The notes beneath the pieces are model-generated. The model saw only the letters and a list, made by a program, of their open reading frames with translations, was not told where the DNA came from and made no database searches. A stretch of 64,000 nt of DNA, taken from contig CAJNDS010002815.1 of the NCBI GenBank assembly GCA_905221605.1, positions 159,501-223,500 on the forward strand, written 5' to 3'. Made by a program: the position numbers and the translations under genes. Shown piece by piece: positions 42,035 through 51,863 of this stretch. Source of the DNA: Symbiodinium natans (lineage: Eukaryota; Sar; Dinophyceae; Suessiales; Symbiodiniaceae). Position 1 is the stretch's first letter, and every line of letters starts with the position of its first letter.

Positions 42035-42175
42035 AACCCTAAGCCCTAAGCCCTAAGCCCTAAACCCTAAACCCTAAACCCTAAACCCTAAACCCTAAAC
42101 CCTAAACCCTAAACCCTAAACCCTAAACCCTAAACCCTAAACCCTAAACCCTAAACCCTAAACCCTAAACCCTAA
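42035..42175. repeat. CCCTAAA tract
   Basis: About nineteen heptamers, with CCCTAAG at the left end. Confidence 0.95.
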
Positions 42176-42787
42176 CCCCCCCCCTTGCCAATAAAAGGAA
42201 AAGAAAAGAAAAGGATAACAATCCCGATATTGCCCCTATGTGTTTTTTCCATTTTCTGGGGTTCTTAAGCGAGTATAATGGATAGAGGGTCCCTTGTTGG
42301 TTAGGGTTCAGGGTACCTTGAGGGCCTTCAGGGTCTATTGGGCCTTGATTCGGGCTTTTCGGGAAGCCGAGACCGCACACAGTTGCATTAGGGCAAGTAT
42401 TTAGGATTTTTTTAAGATGGCACCGGTCTTGAAAGGTATCTTACTGTCTTACTGTCTAGGTTTAGGGCTTAGAGTTCAGGGTTTAGGCTTTAGGTTGTCA
42501 TGGCATGGTATGGCATGGCATGGTATGACGTGGTATGTCCGGACCTATCTTTTCACAGGAGTTTGCTTGCTTGCTGGACTTTTGGAGATGGATGTGCAGG
42601 TTTAGACGCTTCTCAGACACTGTTTGCCTGCAGGTGTGCTCGTTTTGTCTTCTCCCCATGCTGTGTCAGGTTGGATGCCACATGCTCAATGGCTTCGTGA
42701 AGGCTTGTAGGAATTGCGGCCCACCGCAGGCTCAAGCAACCAAAGATCGTTGCACAGAGCAGCGCGCTTGGCACACCTGCTGGCTAG
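42176..42787. other. Upstream region of the PARP gene
   Basis: Mostly unique DNA with almost no heptamers, in contrast to the rest of the window. It has a small TGGCATGGTA-type repeat near 42500-42535. Open frames on both strands overlap and none has a recognised domain. It may hold the promoter and 5' leader of the PARP gene; no motif is identifiable. Confidence 0.4.
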
Positions 42788-43741
42788 ATGGATGATGAAG
42801 AGACTCCTGTGCCTTCTCCGGCTGCCGGCCTGGATCCTTCGAAGCTGAAGAAGGATGGTAGTCCGGTGGTCCATGAGACATGGGTCCGATACAAGCATGC
42901 CAAGCGCCAGCAGGATGGGCAGGGTTTGATTCTTGGGTCGGCCAAGGCGCTCTTTGCAAGGCTCGTCAAACCGAGGCTGACTCTTGGGTTTTTTCGTCAG
43001 CACTTCGAAGGCCTCCGCAGCCCAAGAGATTCGGAAAACTTTCGAGACGATCTAGAGGTGGACCTGGAGGATCGTCCTGCGGCCCCTCCACAACGCAGAG
43101 GTAGGTCTCGCAGCAATTCACGAGACTTCCGAAAGCCATGGTGCGCCGCCAGATGCCAAGAGCGTCTGCAGAACCCAGCCGATGAGCAGTTCAATGGCGG
43201 TGTGCGCTTGACAAGGAGCCACGACGACTCTCGAGACTCCCGAGAGCCAGAAACCGAGCTTCCAAGAAAGTTGCAGTGGGGCGGACAGGGTTGGACTGGC
43301 AGTTGGGATCACGCGGAGCATTCTCAAGATCCCCACTGGAATGCGGCCGAAAGCTCAAGCTCCTGGACGCTTGGAGACCTTGCCGATGCTGAAACTAAGC
43401 TGCTGGCCACTGAGGAGGCTTTGTCAAATGAGCAAAGCCGCCTCAAGGCCCTCCAAGAGAATCACGACCGTGTTCAGGAGAGTCGCGAGGAAGCGTTGGA
43501 CATACACAAAACTCTTCAAGAGGAGCACGTGCTTGTTCAGGAGAAGCTGGAGACAGCTGAGCAGGCGCTGTCGAAGGAGCGTGACCAACACAAGAGTCTT
43601 CAAGAGGAGCACCTGCTTCTGCAGCAGAAGCTCACTGCAGCTGAGGAGGTACTGTCGAAGGAGCGTCGTGAGCGCGAGACGCTTCAAGCAGAGCGAAACC
43701 TCTTTCAGCTGAGACTGGAAATGGCTGAAGAGATTGCTGAG
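42788..43741 (+). CDS. PARP gene exon 1
   Basis: 318 codons from ATG. The basic N-terminal third has RGRSRSNSRD. The last 120 residues form a heptad coiled coil. The exon ends at GAG/GTCGACC. The frame stays open to 43855, but continuing it would lose the coiled coil, and exon 2 resumes it as AEEIAE/VELTAERAKR. Confidence 0.85.
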
Positions 43742-45610
43742 GTCGACCTTAAGTCTTCAGCAGAGGCGAAAGCGAAGCTCCAGGCCAGGCACCAATCCGC
43801 AGCAAGGAATCGTCAGCTGGATTGCCCCAACCCACCCTCAAGCCCTGAACACTGACTATAAACTTAAGAAACTCGTTCTTGTAGCTGCCAGTTTGGCCTT
43901 AAATCAATTCCACTTCCAGTTCGGATGCTCAAGCCTCTTAAGGTTCAAGTTGTTTTAGGGTTTCAGGCTTAGGGTTTAAAGTTTCGGGCAAATCCACCCT
44001 TTCAGGTTGAGTTGACTGCCGAGCGCGCGAAGCGGGTCTCTGCGGAGGAGAAGCTGTTCGAGTTGCAGAAGCAGAGATTCGGCTGATCTCTGGCAGGTCT
44101 TTTCTGTAGGTATGTTGGAGGAGATTGTTCTCACTGGTTCTCAGGAGGAAATGAGGGAATTAGGTACTAGAACCCGTAAGTTCTAAAGCTCACACCAGGA
44201 AGAACTCGGCCATCCTGGGCGCGTCTTGGCAGTACGAACATGATGGCAGTTGGTTTGCCTTCCCGCCGGAAGGGAGCGACCAGATGAACGAGGCTTACGT
44301 GGCCTATGCTTCTGACAAGCGAGAGCATCGCAGCGCAAACATTGTGGCCGGCGGCGTGTTGCGTGTCGTCGACTTCGACCGGATGACCCAGCAGAATGCG
44401 GCAACGAAGAAGCTGCGCAGCATCCGCATTTGCACCGGAGTGCCTGCGGATTGGCAGAGTACCCCGTCGGCACTCTTGACGCAGAGTGACACCTTGGCGT
44501 CCTTCTACGTGGAGGTGGCAGATCCGGAGATCCTCGAGTCTCTTAGTGACATTCTCCGAACCACAGGTCATACATGGGACGCGAAAAGCCCATGTGCCTG
44601 TATGAGCAGCGCGCGGGTCAAGTCCGTCCATCGAATTGAGAACTTCCAGTTGTGGAATCGCTACCGAGCGAGGCTGAAGACCATGCGAGAGGAGCATGCA
44701 AAGTGCAAGATCGCTGTGACAGGCGGTCAGGGCTTCTTTTTGTTAGCATAGGGCCCCCAGTTTTTTGCCAAACACACATGCTGACGTAGGCACTGCGAGT
44801 TTGCACAGCAAATTTCGTTGCAAACCTTGTAAGCTTCAAACCCCTGACCCCGAAAAATGAATAGCAGGGGCAACTCTCGATCTCGATGGCGGCGAGGGGA
44901 ACTTTCTTTGGGGCGAAGGGCTGATGACAGCAAAACAGCATGTTTTGGACTGCGCGCGCCCTTGGCTCGCGATGTGGATGAGAAGATCTTGTTGCATGGC
45001 ACGTCCTATTCTAGCGCGAATGCCATCGTCATGGAAGGCTTCGATCATCGGACATGCCATCGTGGCATGTATGGGGAGGGCGTCTACTTTGCAGGCGCCG
45101 CGTGCAAGAGCCATCAGTACACTTGCTCGACCCATTCCCACAAAGCGTGCTCATGCAAGCAGGAGCTTTGCCTTCATCATCTAGGCTACTTTTAGGTGGG
45201 TTTCCCAACATACCCCTTTTTGTAGCCCTTATATGACCTTTAGCGGTCTCATATTCCCGAAACGTCATATGAGGTATGCCAGCTGGCTTCCCAGCAGGAA
45301 AGCCTCTCATGTTTTGATGCAACATGGTAGTTGGCAACAGTGAGAAACACGAACCCTGCTGAGTATTGAGGAGAGGACGCTGATCATTGCCCGTGTGGCC
45401 CTTGGCGACGCGTTCTATGCGTGTGGAACCCTCAGAAAGAACAAGCGGCCTCCAAACCGCAGCGACGCAGCAGGTATCCATGATTCTGTCGTCGTAAATC
45501 CCGGGCAAATCAATGGTCACCACAACCCCGACGGCCAAACTCACCAGGAGTTCGTCATCTTCGACCGAGAGCAAGCCTATCCTTCCTTCGTTGTGCAGTA
45601 TGTCCTCTGA
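42788..45610 (+). CDS. Coiled-coil/WWE/PARP protein, five exons
   Basis: Predicted poly(ADP-ribose) polymerase-type enzyme that would transfer ADP-ribose from NAD+ to proteins. Joining 42788-43741, 44006-44067, 44199-44729, 44868-45162 and 45371-45610 gives 2082 nt, open to a TGA, or 693 aa. Order: a charged N-terminal part with an Arg/Ser-rich stretch, a long coiled coil (about 200-338) with repeated QEEH(V/L)L and LSKER units, a WWE domain (about 347-414: WQYEHDGSWFAFPPE, VDFDRMTQQN), then the catalytic domain (about 420-690). Likely H-Y-E triad: His559 in HGTS, Tyr589 in GVYFA, Glu674 in HQEFVIFD. A tankyrase-like C-x2-H-x4-C-x-C cluster (CSTHSHKACSC) follows GVYFA. WWE domains bind ADP-ribose-type ligands, so product sensing is plausible. 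The start is the first Met of the long frame and is not proven. Confidence 0.88.
43742..44005 (+). other. PARP intron 1 (GT-AG)
   Basis: 264 bp, starting GTCG and ending TTCAG, with GTTG at the start of exon 2. This is three of four matches to a 4-bp duplication. It has little heptamer content. Confidence 0.7.
44006..44067 (+). CDS. PARP gene exon 2
   Basis: 62 nt reading VELTAERAKRVSAEEKLFEL then Gln. Continues the coiled coil. Ends TTGCA before GAAG. Confidence 0.8.
44068..44198 (+). other. PARP intron 2 (GA-AG, GAAG duplication)
   Basis: 131 bp, starting GAAGCAGAG and ending CACACCAG, with GAAG repeated at the start of exon 3. Removal restores ELQKNSAILGASWQYEHDG, leading into the WWE domain. 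Confidence 0.85.
44199..44729 (+). CDS. PARP gene exon 3, WWE and start of catalytic domain
   Basis: Encodes the whole WWE domain, including its two conserved Trp residues and the DFxxMxQxN motif. It goes on through VPADWQ and VKSVHRIENFQLWNRYRARL, the R-I-x-N-x-x-L-W-x-x-Y helix that opens PARP catalytic domains. Confidence 0.88.
44730..44867 (+). other. PARP intron 3 (GGGC duplication, unusual donor)
   Basis: 138 bp between GGTCA and GGGCAACTC. GGGC is present at both ends, so the excision point can slide. Ending at CAG would need a GG donor; sliding by two gives a GC start but a non-AG end. The frame is kept either way. Confidence 0.65.
44868..45162 (+). CDS. PARP gene exon 4, HGT and GVYFA motifs
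   Basis: Contains ILLHGTSYSSANAIVMEGFD and GMYGEGVYFAGAACKSHQYT, the NAD-binding signature of PARPs, followed by the Cys/His cluster. Confidence 0.9.
45163..45370 (+). other. PARP intron 4 (GA-AG)
   Basis: 208 bp starting GAGC and ending TTGAG, with GAGA at the start of exon 5 (three of four matches). The join gives SCKQ/ERTLIIARVALG, as expected for the family. Confidence 0.75.
45371..45610 (+). CDS. PARP gene exon 5, catalytic Glu and stop
   Basis: Reads ERTLIIARVALGDAFYACGT, later HDSVVVNPGQ and HQEFVIFDREQAYPSFVVQY, and ends with TGA. The Glu of QEF aligns with the PARP catalytic Glu needed for chain elongation. Confidence 0.9.
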   Translation, partial: ERTLIIARVALGDAFYACGTLRKNKRPPNRSDAAGIHDSVVVNPGQINGHHNPDGQTHQEFVIFDREQAYPSFVVQYVL

Positions 45611-45689
45611 CATACCAATGAAGACCGGGTGCTTTGGTTCTTGGTGATAGAAAAGGTGTGGCAGAGCTCTGTCAGGCTGCGGTTCCGAG

Positions 45690-46050
45690 GCAAGCCCCCT
45701 AAACCCCTCTTAACCCCCCCAAGCCCCCCGAAACCCCCCTAAACCCTCTTGATCTCCCCGAACCCCCCTCAACCACCCTAAAACCCCCTAAACCCCGCTA
45801 AGCCCCCCGTAAACCGCCCCCAAACCCTAAACCCCCTAAGCCCCCCTAAACCCCCCCAGAACCACCTCTAAACCCCCCCAAACCCTGAACCCTCTAAGCG
45901 CCCCTAAACCCCCCACAAACACCTCTAAACCCCCCCCAAACCCTAAACCCTAAACCCTAAACCCTAAACCCTAAACCCTAAACCCTAAACCCTAAACCCT
46001 AAACCCTAAACCCTAAACCCTAAACCCTAAACCCTAAACCCTAAACCCGA
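45690..46050. repeat. CCCCCTAAA-like then CCCTAAA tract
   Basis: Degenerate C-rich repeat for about 240 bp, then about sixteen perfect CCCTAAA units. It begins 80 bp after the PARP stop. Confidence 0.9.
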
Positions 46051-46782
46051 CAAGTCCTCCAGGATCCCCCGAAGCCCGAAACCTACAATCCTCCAGACGT
46101 CTTGGGCCCTTCGCTCTCCATTGCAAGCGGTTTAGGGCTTCGGGTTTGGGGTTTAGGGTTTAGGGTTTAGGGTTTGGGGTTTGGGGTTTAGGGTTTAGGC
46201 ACGGAAACCTGCCCACGGTGGCCCCGGTGCTGTTTTACTTGAGGAGGGTTAGGGTGTAAAGGGTTTAGGGTTTAGGCTTTAGGCTTTAGGGGTTAGGGTT
46301 TAAGGTTTAGGGTGTACGGTGTTACGGTTTCTCACTACAACAGTATCCTGAACTCTGGTGTCTTCCCCCTAAACCCTAAAGCCTCAAAAGCTGGGCATCC
46401 CTAAACCCAAACCCCTGGGCTCAGGTTCGGCTGGATGCCAAAACTGTGCCCAAAGTTGGGGCTTAGGGTGTATCGGGTGAAGGGTTTAGGACTTAGGGCT
46501 TATAGGGCTTGGAGTTTTGGGTTGAAGGTTTAGGGTTTATAGGGTACAGGGTTTAGGGTTTAGGTTTAGGGTGAAGAGTTTAGGACTCCCCAAACCCTTT
46601 CAACCCCCATGCCCCGAATCGCTCGACCCTTTTAATAGGCCCCACAATCCCGAAGCCCTCAACCAATACCCCCCCACCCACCCAAAAACAAGAAAGAAAA
46701 CATTCAACCCAAATCCCTCAACCTAAACCTCACCTGGGCCCGAAAACCAAAAAGCGGCCTTCAAGCCCCTAGATCTGCGCAG

Positions 46783-46883
46783 GCGGCCTCTGCATTTCTC
46801 GCCTGCGAAGACTACATGCAGTCGGCGGACTGTTCAGAGCAAGCTGCAGACTTTGCGCAGGCCGCTCGGGATTGTCCAGAAAC
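46783..46883 (+). CDS. TPR-like exon
   Basis: After GATCTGCGCAG the frame reads AASAFLACEDYMQSADCSEQ then AADFAQAARDCPE. The Ala-rich helix pairs are TPR-like. The donor is uncertain. Confidence 0.6.
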
Positions 46884-46917
46884 TTCGGGGCTCGAGGGGC
46901 TTAGGGCTTTAGGGCTT

Positions 46918-47262
46918 CGGGGGTTCAGGGGTTCAGGGGTTCAGGGGTTCAGGGGTTCAGGGGTTCAGGGGTTCAGGGGTTCAGGGGTTCAGGGGTTCAG
47001 GGGTTCAGGGGTTCAGGGGGTCAGGGGTTCAGGGGTTCAGGGGTTCAGGGGTTCAGGGGTTCAGGCAGGGTTTTTTAGGGTTAGGGTTTAGGGTTTAGGG
47101 CTTTAGGGTTTAGGGTTTAGGGTTTAGGGTTTAGGGTTTAGGGTTTAGGGCTTAGGGTTTAGGGTTTAGGGTTTAGGGTTTAGGGTTTAGGGTTTAGGGC
47201 TTAGGGCTTAGGGTTTAGGGCTTAGGGTTTAGGGTTTAGGGTTTAGGGTTTAGGGTTTAGGG
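46918..47262. repeat. 8-bp GGGGTTCA array then TTTAGGG
   Basis: About eighteen GGGGTTCA units (46918-47065), a pure 8-bp variant, followed by TTTAGGG with interspersed CTTAGGG. Confidence 0.95.
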
Positions 47263-47307
47263 GGCTTCGGGATCTGCCTGTAAGGCTTTGGAGCCTTCAA
47301 CCCTGCA

Positions 47308-47390
47308 CTCTGGACCCTAAACCCTAAACCCTAAACCCTAAACCCTAAACCCTAAACCCTAAACCCTAAACCCTAAACCCTAAACCCTAT
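47308..47390. repeat. CCCTAAA tract
   Basis: Twelve heptamers before the exon at 47407. Confidence 0.95.
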
Positions 47391-47406
47391 ACCCTGAAGC
47401 TCGCAG

Positions 47407-47458
47407 GCCGCAAAGGCTCTGGATCAGATTTCGGACGCGCCTCTGGCTCCTTCGCTTC
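47407..47458 (+). CDS. TPR-like exon
   Basis: After AGCTCGCAG the frame reads AAKALDQISDAPLAPSLLE. TTTAGGG-type sequence follows. Confidence 0.55.
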
Positions 47459-47671
47459 TGGAGATTTAGGGCTCGGGGTTTAGGGTTTAGGGTTTCGGGT
47501 TTTTAGGGTTTAGGGTGTACGGTTTAGGTTTTAGGGTGTAGGGTTTTCAGGTTTTAGGGTAGTTTAGGGTTTAGGGTTCAGGGCCTCGGGCTTAGGGAAG
47601 CCTGTGTCTAGGGACTCTACAGGAGGGACTCTGCGGGGGGCTGTAGAGGGGCCATTTTGGTTCATGCCCTA

Positions 47672-47768
47672 AAGCTTAAACCCTAAACCCTAAACCCTAA
47701 ACCCTAAACCCTAAACCCTAAACCCTAAACCCTAAACCCTAAACCCTAAACCCTAAACCCTAAACCCT
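47672..47768. repeat. CCCTAAA tract
   Basis: About fourteen heptamers. Confidence 0.95.
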
Positions 47769-47806
47769 TGCTCTGGGAATTTATGGGCTAGTTGGTACGA
47801 TCCCAG

Positions 47807-47850
47807 CTGAGGAGACCGCGGCGCGCGCGTGCAGGCTCTACGACGAAGCA
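47807..47850 (+). CDS. TPR-like exon
   Basis: After GATCCCAG the frame reads EETAARACRLYDEA and ends at a strong GTGAGC donor. Confidence 0.6.
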
Positions 47851-48064
47851 GTGAGCTGAGATGATTGTGTGGTTTCGGGTTTTGGGGGTGTAGAGTTTAG
47901 TGTTTAGGGTTTAGGGTTTAGGGTTTCCGGCTCAGCCTCAACAAGAGCAAGAGCAACTTCAAGGCAGCTGGCTTGCATAGGCAGGCAGTGACAGGAAGTT
48001 CTGTACCCCATAATTCCCCAAACAGTGCTTGCACAATGGGGTTCTTACGTTCAGAGTAAAGGAA

Positions 48065-48745
48065 TTGGTTGCTGACCGCAACGGCGCGCGCGCGCGCGCG
48101 CGGTGGGACGGATCCTTGGTTTCGACACTCCCGCGAATTCCGTTGCATTTCGATGCTCCCCCTGTGGTTTCGCGCGAATTCCGGCCTCTAGTGGCCTCTT
48201 CAGGCCTCTTCTGGGGGGGCCACTTAGGTTGCCGACCGATGGTTTCGACGCTCTCGCTGTGGTTTCGTGCGAATTCCGGCCTCTCGTGGCCTCTTCAGGC
48301 CTCTTCTGCATGGGGGGGCCACTTAGGTTGCCGACCGCAACGGCGCGCGCGGTGGGACGGGGCCTTGGTTTCGACGCTCCCGCTGTGGTTTCGCGCGAAT
48401 TCCGTTGCGTTTCGATGCTGCCGCTGTGGTTTCGCGAAAATTCCGTTGCATTTGCTCCCGCTGTGGTTTCGCGCGAATTCCGGCCTCTCGTGGCCTCTTC
48501 AGGCCTCTTCTGGGGGGGCCACTTAGGTTGCCGACCGCAACGGGGCGCGGGGTGGGACGGGGCCTTGGTTTCGACGCTCCCGCTGTGGTTTCGCGAATTC
48601 CGTTGCGTTTCGATGCTGCCGCTGTGGTTTCGCGCGAATTCCGTTGCATTTGCTCCCGCTGTGGTTTCGCGCGAATTCCGGCCTCTCGTGGCCTCTTCAG
48701 GCGGGGCCACTTAGGTTGCCGACCGCAACGGTGCGCGCGGTGAGA
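48065..48745. repeat. Complex GC-rich satellite
   Basis: A higher-order tandem repeat built from GTGGTTTCGCGCGAATTCCG, GGCCTCTCGTGGCCTCTTCA, GGGGGGGCCACTTAGGTTGC and GGTGGGACGGGGCCTTGG blocks, in four partial cycles of about 120-200 bp. Several overlapping open frames on both strands are artefacts of the repeat. Confidence 0.9.
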
Positions 48746-49500
48746 CCATTTGGGGGTAGGATCAATAAAAACACAGGGTTTAGGGGGGGTTTAGGGTTTA
48801 GGGTCAACCCTGCGCCTGGGTGCCGGGGGTTAGTATTATGGGGTAGCGATTTTGGTGTTGAGCATCATGAGCATCAGCTGGGTCTTTTGGCCCTCAAGTT
48901 CCACACGCGTGCAAAGCTGAATCCCCCAGTGGTTGGCGTCTTTTTGACCCCCAAGGGAATTCGGCCCCCCACGAACTCTTGTACTTTTTGTCCGCGGGAG
49001 TGTCGGTGCTCTTCTGGCCTTCTTTGGCCTTTTCTGGCCCTCCTCACTGTTTGGGGTCTACGCCGGCAAAATTAGGGTTTAGGGTTTAGGGTTAGGGTTT
49101 AGGGTTTAGGAGTTAGGGTTTAGGGTTTATTTCCACCAAGCCTCAGGTAAATACCAGTTCGTGCACATCCCAAGCTGCCCAACACGTCCGGAGAATGCTG
49201 GAGAAGGGTTCAAATAGTTGGTCCATGACATGGACGACATGTGATGTGTAGATGGTCTTCCTGTGCAGTTGTTGCAACAATGCCGGGCATGAGCGCATGC
49301 CAAATGAATGCCATCACAGACGTCACATGCTTGCTGTGGTTGGGTTGGTATATCTGCCAAGAATCATGAGAGCTGTGCTTTGGACTCGTCCGCACCTTGA
49401 ATGCCCGTTTCATCCGCGGGCCAACGGTGTTGCTGTTACCATAAGAACTAGTTGTAGTGTTTCCAGCCGTATCAAGCTAAGTTAATTCACCGGAGCCCCA
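48746..49500. other. Unassigned sequence with short TTTAGGG pieces
   Basis: Unique DNA with open frames on both strands and no recognised domain, plus a TTTAGGG patch at about 49072-49130. Confidence 0.4.
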
Positions 49501-49680
49501 AACCTCAAACCCTAAACCCCAAGCCCGAAACCCTAAACCCTAAACCCTAAACCGCTAAACCCCCAAACCCCCAAACCCCCAAACCCCTAAATGCCTAAAC
49601 CCCTAAACCCCTAAATCCCTAAACCCCCAAACCCCCCAACCCCTAAACCCCTAAACCCTGAACCCCCAAACCCCCCGCAG
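49500..49680. repeat. CCCTAAA and CCCCTAAA tract
   Basis: Degenerate heptamer and octamer repeats leading up to an exon acceptor. Confidence 0.85.
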
Positions 49681-49721
49681 CTGCCCCCGAAGCCGGGCTG
49701 AGGCTTTGGAGCGCGATGGAG
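49681..49721 (+). CDS. Possible TPR-like exon
   Basis: After CCCCCGCAG one frame reads CPRSRAEALERDG and meets GTGATT. A second frame is also open. Confidence 0.45.
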
Positions 49722-49814
49722 GTGATTCCGCTCCTGGCTTGAAGTAGGGCTCAGGGTTTAGGGTTTAGGGTTTAGGGTTTAGGGATTTGGGTTCAGGGTT
49801 TAGAGGATTAGGGT

Positions 49815-50045
49815 TTACGAAAATAAGGGACCCTAACATGGACCCCCAAAGAGTAGGATTCCCTTAGAGGAAGGACCCCAAGAAGGTACCCCTAGTTAAT
49901 GAAGTTGGGCTTAGCCCTGCTCCACGTATACAAATACTGGGATGCGGAGTGGGCCCTTGCTTCCTTTTTTAGGGTAGGGTTCCCTTCTAATCATTCTAAT
50001 CCCTTTGAAACCAAAAAGGGTACCCTTTTCATTTCTAGGTAACTC
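49815..50045. mobile_element. Family F element and a decayed family A-like element
   Basis: 49815-49905 shares AGTAGGATTCCCTTAGAGG and AAGGTACCCCTAG with other F copies. 49940-50045 has GGTTCCCTT, AAACCAAAAAGGGTACCC and a CTGGGTCTAG end, as also found in decayed form at 29395-29490. Confidence 0.5.
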
Positions 50046-50544
50046 CTGGGTCTAGAAGAATACCTACTTTAGGGTCTAAAGTCTACGAGTAACCTAGTTT
50101 GGGCCATTTGGAGCCTTAGGGCACAGTCTAGAGTGTAGAGTTTGGGGTTTAGGGCAGAAAAGGTTTTAGGGTTTAGGGTTTAGGGTTTAGGGTTTAGGAT
50201 TTAGGGTTTAGGGGTTTAGGTTTTCGGGTTTGGGGTCTAGCGCTTCGAGTTCGGAGCGAGATAAGCTTAGGGGTCTAGGGTTTAAGGGTCTGTTCTGGTT
50301 TCGATATCATCGGTGCTGTAAGGGTTGAGTCGGTTTAGGGTTAAGGGTTAAGGGTTTAGGGTTTAGGGTTTTTGTTTCCGATTTCAGTTCAGGGTTTAGG
50401 CTTTGAAGCCCCAAACCTCCCTGAAGGGCTTGGGCCACATTGAGGGTCTCAGACCCGAAACCCTAAACCCTAAACCTTAAACCCTAAACCCTGAACCCTG
50501 AACCCTGAACCCTAAACCCTAAACCCTAAACCCTAAACCCTAAA

Positions 50545-51058
50545 CCTCTCTTTCATATATAATTTAAATGTTAATGAGTTACTGGGCGAGGTCATTTTTT
50601 ACTGGGCAAGTTCATTTTTTTTTTACTGGGCAAGGTCATTATTTTCTGGGCAAGGTCATTTTTTTACTGCTGGGCAAGGTCAATTTTTTTACTGGGCAAG
50701 GTCATTTTTAACTGGGCAAGGTCAATTTTTTACTGGGCAAGGTCAATTTTTTTACTGGGCAAGGTCATTTTTTCTGGGCAAGGTCATTTTTTTACTGGGC
50801 AAGGTCATGCTTTTACTGGGCAAGGTTGGTTTTTTACTGGGCAAGGTCATGTTTTACTGGGCAAGGTCATTTTTTACTGGGCAATGTCATGGTTTTAATT
50901 TACTGGGCAAGGTCATTTTTCACTGGGCAAGGTCATTTTTTACTGGGCAAGGTCGTTCTATAAGTGAAATATTTTCTGAATGTTATGGGATTCTTTGGGC
51001 GGGTGGGTATGTTTCTGGAGTAGTTGCTCGACTAGTGAATGCTTGGACCTGAGATGCT
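50545..51058. repeat. Satellite element with 19-20 bp units, copy 2 (inverted)
   Basis: Reverse complement of the element at 32321-33051. It has the same unique ends (CTCTCTTTCATATATAATTT on the left, GCTTGGACCTGAGATGCT on the right), and about 18 units of ACTGGGCAAGGTCATTTTTT between them. CCCTAAA tracts abut both ends. Confidence 0.9.
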
Positions 51059-51093
51059 AAACCCTAAACCCTAAACCCTAAACCCTAAACCAG

Positions 51094-51151
51094 GTGGCGC
51101 GAGAAGCTGCGACAGCCTACGAACGCTTGGGCCGCCTGAAACGTGATGCAG
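51094..51151 (+). CDS. TPR-like exon
   Basis: After TAAACCAG the frame reads VAREAATAYERLGRLKRDA, then a GC donor (GCCATC). A-A-x-A-Y-E-R-L-G is strongly TPR-like. Confidence 0.62.
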
Positions 51152-51475
51152 GCCATCCGAAACCCTCTCAGCCCCTGACCCCGAAACCCCCCTAAACCCC
51201 CAAGTTTTTTTAAGCGCCCCAAACCTTAAGACCCCCAAACCCGAAACCCCCTCAACCCACTACGCCCTCTAAACCCCCTAAATCCCCCGCACCCACATCC
51301 GAGTTTGGAGTTTATGCGACGGCCCCAACGACACCCAGTCTACTAATCTCCTTGATGTGCAGCCGAACGCTTGCGGTTGAGGGTTTAGGGTTGGGTTTAG
51401 GGTTTGGGGTTTGGGGTTTGGGGTTTGGGGTTTAGGGTTTGGGGTTTGGGGTTTAGGGTTTAGGGCTTGGGGCAA

Positions 51476-51531
51476 GTGAAGAGCAGGAGTGGATGGGCGA
51501 AAGGCTCAGCCAGGCTGTCAACCCTTCTCAG
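51476..51531 (+). CDS. Probable exon
   Basis: After GGGCAAG the frame reads EEQEWMGERLSQAVNPSQ, ending at GTGGTTTCG. Confidence 0.5.
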
Positions 51532-51702
51532 GGTGGTTTCGTGGTCCCTTAGTATGCGCCCAAAAAAAAGAGATGGTAAGGGACCATATTCAGGGCTCAT
51601 GAAACTACCCTTACAACCCTAAACAAACACGACTCTGCACGCTCCTAGGCTTAGTGGGGCCCATCGCTGGGGCTTAGGGGCTTTTGCCGTTCTGACTGGC
51701 AG

Positions 51703-51863
51703 CATTGGTTTTGCCGGAAGGCCACCATGATTGGATACGAGCGGCGGATCTTTTCCGAAGGGCAGGCAGCTGGGAAGAAGCAGCGAAGCTGTACGAGCAG
51801 GTCGGGAACTTGACGCTCGGCCAGCATGGCCCGAAATCTCAGAGGGCTGTCGCCTGCAACTGG
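51703..51863 (+). CDS. TPR exon WIRAADLFRRAGSWEEAAKLYE
   Basis: After GACTGGCAG the frame reads DWIRAADLFRRAGSWEEAAK then LYEQVGNLTL and KSQRAVACNW. W-x-x-A-A-x-L-F-x-x-A-G-x-W-x-x-A-A-x-L-Y is a clear TPR pair of the type found after the helicase in TRANK1. The exon ends at GCGCGCC (GC donor). Confidence 0.72.

Noticed and set aside
44167-44697. Minus-strand open frame of 176 codons
   Set aside because: It is antisense to the WWE/PARP exon, whose + strand product has clear domain motifs.
45029-45613. Minus-strand open frame of 194 codons
   Set aside because: Antisense to PARP exons 4 and 5 and their intron. It has no recognised domain.
48051-48714. Open frames of 219 codons (minus) and 203 codons (plus)
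   Set aside because: Both run through the GC-rich satellite, and a third frame is also open. This is repeat behaviour, not a gene.
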